64,000 nt of DNA, taken from assembly GCA_900544985.1 (NCBI GenBank), contig UQXK01000001.1:62001-126000 (forward strand), in the 5' to 3' direction. Below the pieces are notes generated by a model, which was not told where the DNA came from, did no database searches, and saw only the letters and a program-made list of their open reading frames with translations. Both the position numbers and the translations under genes were made by a program. The DNA is from an uncultured Eubacteriales bacterium. GTDB lineage: Bacteria > Bacillota > Clostridia > Oscillospirales > CAG-272. This document shows positions 9,928 through 16,588 of this stretch, one piece after another. Each line of letters starts with the position of its first letter. Positions within the stretch are counted from its first letter, which is position 1.

Positions 9928-10037
9928 AGGCAAGCGGGGAGGATATGATTATCCCACCGCTTGTCGTGGTATACTGTTAAACCGCATCGGAATCTGAAAC
10001 GGGTGCTTCGACGTATAAAAAGCGAAGCTTTTTTCTG
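9928..10037 (+). ncRNA. Probable small non-coding RNA of about 105 nt, family unknown
   Basis: The segment runs from the predicted start near 9928 to an intrinsic terminator, AAAAAGC-GAA-GCTTTTTT (about 10017-10036). The first hairpin is strong: CAAGCGG (9931-9937) pairs with CCGCTTG (9957-9963), with an inner GGATA/TATCC stem. A second, GCATC/GGTGC, encloses CGGAATCTGAAAC. There is no start codon with a ribosome binding site and no open frame of note. It does not show the signature sequences of SRP RNA, tmRNA, RNase P RNA or the common riboswitches, and I could not assign it to 6S RNA. It lies just upstream of the virion module but terminates before it, so it could belong to the host or the element. 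Confidence 0.6.
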
Positions 10038-10332
10038 CGGTATCTGCGGAAAAGTTGCAATATTGAGCGGCTGTATTTTCCCGTTTGTATTATGAATGTT
10101 TCGGATGATAAAGAGAAATCTATATACCGGCTGTGCCGGTGCGATTTTTTCGGGAGCTTATATGTTTTTACTTTTTGCAAAGCGGCGGGGCTTTTTCGAT
10201 AAGACGGTGAAAATCCGCTGTATAACTTGATTTTCAGACAATTTTACGGTAAAAAACGCTTATTTGATGCGGTATGAATTTGTTATCAAAAATAAAATAT
10301 AAATTACAAAAAATTTTAAAGGAGGGATTTAT
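10038..10332 (+). other. Intergenic stretch before the virion module
   Basis: No convincing gene is present. A short ACCGGC/GCCGGT hairpin followed by T-rich sequence lies at 10126-10150. I see no clear promoter for the downstream phage-type genes and no repeat matching the far end of the module that would mark an attachment site. Confidence 0.4.
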
Positions 10333-10569
10333 ACGAATATATATATTTCGGCGACGGAGGACGATTTTTCCTCCGACGATGTTTGTTATGAAAGGAATGC
10401 TCGACGCATATTCTGCCATTGTGAGCACTGCGGCTCTGCAATATATTCTCCGAAGGACGCGCTTATAGTCGATGGAAGCGGAGATGTGATACATTTGGAA
10501 TGTTGGCGCGAATACGCGGAAGAACATATGTTTGATTTTGCACAAAAGGCAACGGAAGCCGTCGGTTGA
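10333..10569 (+). CDS. Small phage-type zinc-binding protein, ACG at the start position
   Basis: An open frame of 78 residues follows a perfect AGGAGG (10320-10325). The codon at the right spacing is ACG (10333-10335), not ATG, so the protein would begin (M)NIYISATEDD. It contains CHCEHCGSAIY and, 20 residues later, HLECW, a pattern typical of small zinc-ribbon or treble-clef proteins found in phage structural regions. It ends 26 nt before the terminase small subunit. Either ACG is used as a rare start or the ATG has been lost by a point mutation, which would silence the gene. Function unknown; the zinc role is inferred from the cysteines. Confidence 0.5.
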   Translation, partial: TNIYISATEDDFSSDDVCYERNARRIFCHCEHCGSAIYSPKDALIVDGSGDVIHLECWREYAEEHMFDFAQKATEAVG

Positions 10570-10595
10570 AATTTATTGCTTCGTATTTTTGAAAT

Positions 10596-11030
10596 TTGAG
10601 AAAAGACAAAAAAATATTTCCGGATGCCGAAGATTTTGCAGAGCGTGCAAAGCGTTATTTTAAAGATTGCGACAGCTCGGTAATGTTCTCTCCCTCCTGC
10701 GAAAAATGCGCGGAGAAAGAGCGCGGCGCGTGCCTTGACTGCCGAAAAAAGAAAACAAGACCGTATACGCTTTCGGGTCTTTGCCTTTATCTGGGAATAA
10801 GCAAAAGAAAATTCAATCTGCTTAAAAACGACAAAACTTTTTGCGACGCGGTGGAGATGGCGATGCTGAAAATAGAAACATATATAGAGGAAAACTGTAT
10901 GTGCGGAAATTTCAACGGCACGTTCGCTCTTGCGATGCTTAAAGAATATTTCGGATTCGGAAAGGACAGCGACGAAGAGCATGATATAAATATCACGCTT
11001 TTGGGTGAAGTGAAGAAGCTTTCAAAATGA
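10596..11030 (+). CDS. Phage terminase small subunit (TerS-like)
   Basis: The product has 144 residues. The N-terminal part holds a four-cysteine cluster CEKCAEKERGACLDC (about 35-49), probably a zinc site. The part from TLSGLCLYLGISKRKFNLL to GTFALAMLKEYFGFG matches the DNA-packaging gp3 type of small terminase: a helix-turn-helix that recognises the phage packaging site, followed by the phrase ending in LK-x-x-FG. The only in-frame start is TTG at 10596, with no obvious ribosome binding site. The stop overlaps the start of the large subunit by 4 nt (ATGA), as expected for coupled translation. Confidence 0.82.
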   Translation: MRKDKKIFPDAEDFAERAKRYFKDCDSSVMFSPSCEKCAEKERGACLDCRKKKTRPYTLSGLCLYLGISKRKFNLLKNDKTFCDAVEMAMLKIETYIEENCMCGNFNGTFALAMLKEYFGFGKDSDEEHDINITLLGEVKKLSK

Positions 11031-12352
11031 AAAAAATTTCTTTTGATATAGAGCCTTCGGAAAAGCAGATGGAGTTTTTTATGTCGGAAGCCAGATTTAC
11101 GGCTTACGGCGGAGCGCGCGGAGGCGGCAAGAGCTGGGCTTTGAGGTATAAGCTGCTTCTTCTCTGCCTGAATTATCCGGGGATAAGGACGATAATAATA
11201 CGACGCAGTTACCCCGAACTTTACGAAAACCACGTATTGCCGCTTCTGAAAATATTGGAGGGAACTTCTCTTGCTTCTTACAGTGAGGAGCATAAGGAAT
11301 TTAAATTCGTGAACGGTTCGACAATAAAGCTCGGCTATCTTTCAAACGAAAAGGATCTTCTCAGATATCAGGGGCAGGAGTTCGATATAATAGCGATAGA
11401 CGAGGCGACGCAGATAGTGGAAAATGCTTTCCGCATTCTTTGCGCGTCTTTGCGAGGAACCAACGATTTTCCGAAGCGCGTCTATCTTACATGCAATCCC
11501 GGCGGGGTGGGGCACGGTTTTGTAAAGCGGCTTTTTATAGACAGAGCGTACAGAAAAGGAGAGCGCGCTGAGGACTACCGTTTTATACGCGCTCTCGCAT
11601 ACGACAACAAAGCGCTTCTCGGAAGCGACCCGGGGTATATAGACCGTCTGGAAGCTCTTCCCGAAAAATTGAGAAAGGCGTGGCTCTACGGGGAGTGGGA
11701 CGTTTTCGAGGGGCAATTCTTTCCCGAATTCGATGTTTCGGTGCATACTTCGTTCAACATTGAAGTTCCGGAAAATTCGGTAAGATACTGTTCTATGGAC
11801 TACGGGCTCGATATGCTGGCGTGTCTTTTTATTGCGGTCGATGAAAAAGGTCACGCATATGTGTATGATGAAATATATAAAAGCGACCTTGTCGTGAGCG
11901 AGGCGGCAAGGCTGATCAAAGACAAGGCAACGGGAGACATGATATTCATAGCGCCCGCGGACCTGTGGTCAAGGCAAAAGGACAGCGGAAAGAGCATAGC
12001 GGAGCTTTTTTCCGAAAACGGGGTATATCTTACAAAGCTTTTTCCGAACAGGGTATTCGGCTGGGCGGCGCTGAAAGAGTGGCTGAAAATAGAAAATGAC
12101 AGCGGAAAACCGCGCATGATAATAGACAGAAAATGCGAAAATATAATACGCACGCTTCCGCTTCTTATGCATGACAGGAATGTGTGCGACGATGTCGCCG
12201 TAAATCCGCACGAGATAACCCATGCGCCCGACGCATTACGATATTTTGCGTCGTACCGCGCTTCTTTTGCAAAAGAGAGCACACCGCAATATCTTTTCCG
12301 AAATGCGGATGCCAAAAAGAAAAATATTCTGACAGGAGGTAATCTTTATTAG
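11027..12352 (+). CDS. Phage terminase large subunit (TerL)
   Basis: The 441-residue packaging motor shows Walker A as GGARGGGKS (28-36), Walker B as DIIAIDEAT (about 120-128) and the coupling motif TCNPGG (155-160), followed by an RNase H-like nuclease half beginning at SMDYGLDM (near 247) and ending with APDALRYFASY. TerL pumps DNA into the procapsid through the portal and cuts the concatemer. All motor motifs are intact, so the protein looks functional. It overlaps terS by 4 nt and ends 2 nt before the portal gene. Confidence 0.95.
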   Translation: MKKISFDIEPSEKQMEFFMSEARFTAYGGARGGGKSWALRYKLLLLCLNYPGIRTIIIRRSYPELYENHVLPLLKILEGTSLASYSEEHKEFKFVNGSTIKLGYLSNEKDLLRYQGQEFDIIAIDEATQIVENAFRILCASLRGTNDFPKRVYLTCNPGGVGHGFVKRLFIDRAYRKGERAEDYRFIRALAYDNKALLGSDPGYIDRLEALPEKLRKAWLYGEWDVFEGQFFPEFDVSVHTSFNIEVPENSVRYCSMDYGLDMLACLFIAVDEKGHAYVYDEIYKSDLVVSEAARLIKDKATGDMIFIAPADLWSRQKDSGKSIAELFSENGVYLTKLFPNRVFGWAALKEWLKIENDSGKPRMIIDRKCENIIRTLPLLMHDRNVCDDVAVNPHEITHAPDALRYFASYRASFAKESTPQYLFRNADAKKKNILTGGNLY

Positions 12353-12354
12353 AT

Positions 12355-13995
12355 ATGAATTTTAAATTTTCCGAAAAGAGAAAAAATATAGACGAACATT
12401 TGTTCGATACAATAAAAAGCCGCGAGGATAATATAAAGGAACTTTTTGAAAAATCGGTTTCTTACAGGAGCGGCGCCGACAAATATTGGCGGAAAATGCG
12501 CTCGTATTACGACGGCACGCACGATACCGCAAGGAGAACGGGCGATTTTCTTGCCTTTGTCAATATTCCGTGGAAGCCCGCGGAGCTTCCCGACGGGTAT
12601 ATGCACGTGGAAAGCCAGGTCTCCCCGAAACTGCCCGATTTTGAATTTTCAGGCAGGAACAGCGGAGACACCGACTATGCGAGAGCGCGCGAAAAGATCA
12701 CAAGGTACATTTTCGATATAAACGATATGGAACGGAAAAATGCGACAAACGAACGCAGACTCGGAATTTACGGGAGTGCGGTGTGGAAGCTTTCCGCATA
12801 TGAGGACGTTTACGGACGCCCGGAGATAATGGTGGAAAATCCGTCTCCCGAAAGTATATTTCCCGACCCGTGCGCCTCGAATATAGACGAATGCGAATAT
12901 ATAGGTCACGTTTACAGAATGAGCATTTTCCGTGCGGAGAGGATTTTTGCGGAAGATATGAAAAGAAAGGGGATTACCTTCCGTGAGCTTTTGCGCGACG
13001 AAAAAGGCAAGAGCCTTTCCGGAGAAGAGGACACCGTAGAAGTGCTCGAATGGTGGTTCAGACAGCGTTCCGACGGAGAATATATAAACGCAAACGGGGA
13101 AAAGGCGTATTATTCGAGAGGAGACATAGCGCTTTCCGTTCTTATATGCGGAAAGGAAGTAAGATATATCCCAAAATTTTTTACAAAGACGAATTACAAT
13201 TCTTTTCCGTTTGCGATATATTCGCGCATACCGAAAGACGGCAGTATATGGGGAAAGAGCGAGCTGGAAGAGATAATTCCTCTTATAGACGCGGCGGACA
13301 GACAGCTCGCTTTTGCGCAGTTGAATACGGCGTTTTCCGCAAACGATATAGTCGTATATGAGGAGAATGCTTTCTCTCCCGACAGCTACCCCGACAACAG
13401 ACCCGGTGCTGTGTGGAAGCTCCGTCCGGGAATGATGGACAAGGTTTCACGTCTCGGAGGGCTTGCGGGCGAGAGTCTTTCTCATTATGAAATCGTCGAA
13501 AAGTACAGGACGATGATAAAAGATGTGCTCGGAAACTATGATTATATGCAGGGGGACTATTCTACCCGCGTAACTACCGCGACGGGGCTTGCGCTTCTTT
13601 CCGATCTTGCGGCAAGCCGTGCGAGCGTAAAGAACGTCTGCAAAAAAGCGGGATTTGCTTCTTTGTGCCACCTTTGCGATATATTCGCGCTCGAATTTTA
13701 TACCGATGAGAAGATAGCGCTTATTTTCGACGGGGACGAAAAAGCGGCGGAATATCTTTCGAAGGTAAGGTCTGCGGATTATATTCCCGAGATAGACGTG
13801 AGGGTGAACATAGGCGAAGGCGTCGAAAATTCACGTTCGTTTACCATATCGGCGCTCACGTCTCTGATAGACAAAGACGTGAACGAAGAGAACTATCCTC
13901 TTGTAAGGGCGTATATAAACGCTGTCGATATCCCCGAAAAAGCGGAGATAATTTCACAGCTCGATAAAAAATTCGGAGCTTGTGCGGTCCTATAA
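12355..13995 (+). CDS. Phage portal protein
   Basis: The 546-residue product follows TerL directly. It has the features of the portal of short-tailed phages: an N-terminal region with KYWRKMRSYYDG, the block NPSPESIFPDP (about 162-172), an EVLEWWF segment, a WGKSELEEI motif, and the long helix region around residue 390 ending in a C-terminal helical part. The portal is the dodecameric ring through which DNA enters and leaves. An AGGAGG lies 15 nt before the ATG, a long spacing. No frameshift or stop disturbs the gene. Confidence 0.88.
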   Translation: MNFKFSEKRKNIDEHLFDTIKSREDNIKELFEKSVSYRSGADKYWRKMRSYYDGTHDTARRTGDFLAFVNIPWKPAELPDGYMHVESQVSPKLPDFEFSGRNSGDTDYARAREKITRYIFDINDMERKNATNERRLGIYGSAVWKLSAYEDVYGRPEIMVENPSPESIFPDPCASNIDECEYIGHVYRMSIFRAERIFAEDMKRKGITFRELLRDEKGKSLSGEEDTVEVLEWWFRQRSDGEYINANGEKAYYSRGDIALSVLICGKEVRYIPKFFTKTNYNSFPFAIYSRIPKDGSIWGKSELEEIIPLIDAADRQLAFAQLNTAFSANDIVVYEENAFSPDSYPDNRPGAVWKLRPGMMDKVSRLGGLAGESLSHYEIVEKYRTMIKDVLGNYDYMQGDYSTRVTTATGLALLSDLAASRASVKNVCKKAGFASLCHLCDIFALEFYTDEKIALIFDGDEKAAEYLSKVRSADYIPEIDVRVNIGEGVENSRSFTISALTSLIDKDVNEENYPLVRAYINAVDIPEKAEIISQLDKKFGACAVL

Positions 13996-14012
13996 CACAG
14001 GAGAAAAAATCT

Positions 14013-14759
14013 ATGAACGAGAATAATGAAAAAAATACGGATCTTAAATCCGATGAAATAAAAGAACAAAAAACGGAAGAGCTTTTCTTTGATAATTCAC
14101 ATTGCGAAGAGGCTCGCGTTTCCGAAAATGAAGCGGAGCTTACGCATGATGAATCGGAAATTTCTCAGAGCGGCGAAGAGGTGTCGGCGGAGGAAAAAAA
14201 TATTTTATCCGTCGAAGATAAAGAAACGTACGGCGCGGCGGCTGACGGAAATGCAAATGCGGAATCAGACGAGAACTTGGAAAATTCGTCTTTATCGGAA
14301 GAGAAGGATTTTACAGAAGAATTCGAAAACGGTGAATCGGAATCGACTAGTTTGGAAGAAGAAATCGGAAATGATAAATCGGAAGAAAAGCTTTCCGATA
14401 CCGAAACGGTTCCCGAATACGAAAACGAAACGCTGTCCGATATTTCAGACGATGAAGAAGATTTTCGCATTTCCGACGAGGAATTTTCGAGAGCGCTCAA
14501 AAATCCGATGTTTCCGATGTTTTCAAGAGGAAGAAACGAGAGCGTGGAGCAGAGCGTCAGAAATTTTTGCAAGATGATCGCCGCGGGAAAAAATTCTGTT
14601 TCCGAAGAGGACAGAATACGTATGACGCCGTATTCCGGTTACGGTGTCGTTTCCGATATAGCTCTTTCGGAAAGGCAGAAAAAAATAGCGAGGGAAGCGG
14701 GAATGTCGTACAGGGAATACTACGAGATAATAAAGTCGCTTCCCCAAAAATCAAAATAA
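14013..14759 (+). CDS. Scaffold-like acidic protein
   Basis: I chose the ATG at 14013 because AGGAG lies 9 nt upstream; the gene then makes 248 residues. The first 150 are low-complexity, dominated by Glu, Ser, Asp and Asn and probably disordered. The C-terminal 90 residues are more ordered, with RQKKIAREAGMSYREYYEII, a short basic helical end. A highly acidic helical protein between portal and capsid is the usual position and make-up of a scaffolding protein that guides shell assembly and is then lost. The assignment rests on position and composition, not on a recognised domain. Confidence 0.65.
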   Translation: MNENNEKNTDLKSDEIKEQKTEELFFDNSHCEEARVSENEAELTHDESEISQSGEEVSAEEKNILSVEDKETYGAAADGNANAESDENLENSSLSEEKDFTEEFENGESESTSLEEEIGNDKSEEKLSDTETVPEYENETLSDISDDEEDFRISDEEFSRALKNPMFPMFSRGRNESVEQSVRNFCKMIAAGKNSVSEEDRIRMTPYSGYGVVSDIALSERQKKIAREAGMSYREYYEIIKSLPQKSK

Positions 14760-14776
14760 AAATGGAGGATTTTTAA

Positions 14777-15691
14777 ATGAATGATGTATATACATGGTCG
14801 GACGATATGTATCCGATCGTTAAAAAAAGTTTCGAGGAGAGATATTCTTCCCGTATAAACGCCATAAGCCGAGTTGCGGGCGTTGTTAAACAGAATGAGC
14901 TTACTTATGATATAGAGGGGCTCGGCGGTTACGGTGCGCTTCCCGAATACAGCGCAAAAAATCTTTCCCGTGCGGACGGCACGAAAGGTTTTATAACAAC
15001 GGTAACGCCGACAGAGAAGGCGTTAGCTTTCCCCGTATCTTATAAAAATGCCAAAAACGATATCGTGGGCGAGGCGGAAAAAACGGGAATCCGTCTTGCG
15101 GATTCCGCGTATATGACTGTCCTTTGCGGATTTTATAAAATGTTTGAAAACGCATTTACGGCAAAAGGCGCCGACGGTGTTTCATGGGCGTCCGAGGCTC
15201 ACCCCGTAAATAACGAAAGTACGTCTACTACTTTTTCCAATGTAATAAAAAAGGCGCTTTCTCTTGACTCTGTTCTTGCGGCGCAAAAGCAGGCGAGCTC
15301 CTTTGTCACGAGCGACGGACTTCCTTTCGTTGCGGATTTCGATCTTCTTCTCGTAAGCCCCGAGCTTGAAGGCAAGGCGCGCGAGATATGCGGTAAAGAC
15401 GCTTCGCTTTCTCCTGTATCAAACCCCGAAACGGGAATAGGCGCAAATCCCGTTTACGGTATGCAGTATATGGTAGTCGGTGGCGGCGGCATAGGATTTT
15501 CCGGTGGAAAGTGGGCGGTAGCCGACAGAGCACTGCTTTCGGAGGTGTTCAAGCTTGTCTATATAACCGAACCGAGCGTTCTTGTCTCTCCGAGAGAAAA
15601 TCCGCTTGTGACGGATTATATAGCTTATATAGATTTCGCATTCGGATTCGGCGACGCAAGACCTATTATTTTCTCAAATCCCACTACCTGA
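14777..15691 (+). CDS. Phage major capsid protein (HK97-fold expected)
   Basis: The product has 304 residues and starts MNDVYTWSDDMYPIV after a strong GGAGG. It contains the typical order of a capsid subunit: an N-terminal helical stretch, a glycine-rich E-loop-like region (GLGGYGALPEY), a central helix (SLDSVLAAQKQ), a DLLLVSPELEGKA strand-helix and a C-terminal beta segment with YMVVGGGGIGFSGGKW and YITEPSVLV. The fold is inferred from these blocks and from gene order. It is shorter than the T7 capsid protein, but nothing is truncated. It forms the shell into which TerL packs DNA. Confidence 0.82.
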   Translation: MNDVYTWSDDMYPIVKKSFEERYSSRINAISRVAGVVKQNELTYDIEGLGGYGALPEYSAKNLSRADGTKGFITTVTPTEKALAFPVSYKNAKNDIVGEAEKTGIRLADSAYMTVLCGFYKMFENAFTAKGADGVSWASEAHPVNNESTSTTFSNVIKKALSLDSVLAAQKQASSFVTSDGLPFVADFDLLLVSPELEGKAREICGKDASLSPVSNPETGIGANPVYGMQYMVVGGGGIGFSGGKWAVADRALLSEVFKLVYITEPSVLVSPRENPLVTDYIAYIDFAFGFGDARPIIFSNPTT

Positions 15692-15991
15692 TGATTTTGT
15701 CTGCGTTATAACTTTCGGAAGATATCCCCGCGTTTTTTCAGTCGGGTGATATCTTGCCTGAGCTATAAAATCATTTATTTTTATGTGCCGCGCCGGATAA
15801 TTACGATTTTGCTTTTATTCCGTGATTTCCGATATTGGAACGCACGGAAATATAGTGTGAAATGAGGTTTTTTCGGCGCGGCGCTGTTTATATTATAAAT
15901 TTGCCCGAAGAGCGCTTTTGTCTGTAACAGGTTAAAAGGGACGAAAGAGTGCTTCGGGTGCGGCGCAAGCCGATTTTTACGGGAGGTAAAT
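15692..15991 (+). promoter_or_regulatory. 300-nt gap with hairpins between capsid and adaptor genes
   Basis: No gene is seen. A GATATC...GATATC hairpin (about 15720-15753) follows the capsid gene. A longer one pairs GCCCGAAG (15903-15910) with CTTCGGGT (15952-15959), with further AGCGC/GTGCT and TTTTGTC/GACGAAAG pairing inside. A long structured gap here, in an otherwise overlapping gene set, may reduce expression of the tail genes relative to the capsid gene or process the message. Confidence 0.45.
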
Positions 15992-16588
15992 GTGACACTT
16001 AAAAATATAAAAGATAAAATATATTCTCTTCTCGATATAGAGATTTCGGAACATTCCGCTTCTGAAAATATATATAAAGACACGGAGGCAAAGATAAATT
16101 CGTTAATAGACAGCGTCGGACGAAAGCTTGCCGTATACACGAAGAGAATAAAGAAAAAATGTCCCCTTGTATTCGGATACGGGGACGGAGAGATTTCTGC
16201 TGTATTGCCCGCGGATTTTGCCGCGTTCTTCTATATAGAAAAAGACAGAAAAGTATACGGCAGGGAAGCTTTCGAAATAATAGATGGAAAAATCTACGGT
16301 ACAGGCATATCATGCGGAACATATACGCTTGTATATTATTCTTATCCGCCTGTATTAAATAAAAACAGCGACGAAAATACGGAGCTTTACGATGATACGT
16401 ATTTCGGGGATATCGTCGCATACGGAGTGGCGGCGGAGCTTTGCGCGGATATATATCCCTCGGATCTTCGAAGATATATGCGTCTTGCGACGGAGTATGA
16501 CGAAAGACTTTTGAATATTATGACTCCCGCAGGCGAAACGGGAAAAGTGGCAAACGGATTTTTCGGAAGCGCAAGAGGTGTTATATGA
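15992..16588 (+). CDS. Head-to-tail adaptor protein, podovirus tail-tube-A position
   Basis: The 198-residue product starts at GTG (15992), the codon correctly spaced after GGGAGGT. It is mostly alpha-helical, with a C-terminal motif AYGVAAELCADIYPSDLRRYMRLA that resembles the helical core of dodecameric adaptors sitting under the portal. Its size and place, after the capsid gene and before an 801-residue protein, match T7 gp11 (196 residues) and gp12 (794 residues). That comparison of order and length is the main support; I cannot align the sequences by eye. The stop overlaps the next start by 4 nt. Confidence 0.65.
   Translation: MTLKNIKDKIYSLLDIEISEHSASENIYKDTEAKINSLIDSVGRKLAVYTKRIKKKCPLVFGYGDGEISAVLPADFAAFFYIEKDRKVYGREAFEIIDGKIYGTGISCGTYTLVYYSYPPVLNKNSDENTELYDDTYFGDIVAYGVAAELCADIYPSDLRRYMRLATEYDERLLNIMTPAGETGKVANGFFGSARGVI

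Noticed and set aside
9928..10037. Calling the small RNA SRP RNA or 6S RNA
   Set aside because: The SRP core (GGTCAGGTCCGGAAGGAAGC type) is absent, and the long rod with a central bubble typical of 6S RNA is not evident in 105 nt.
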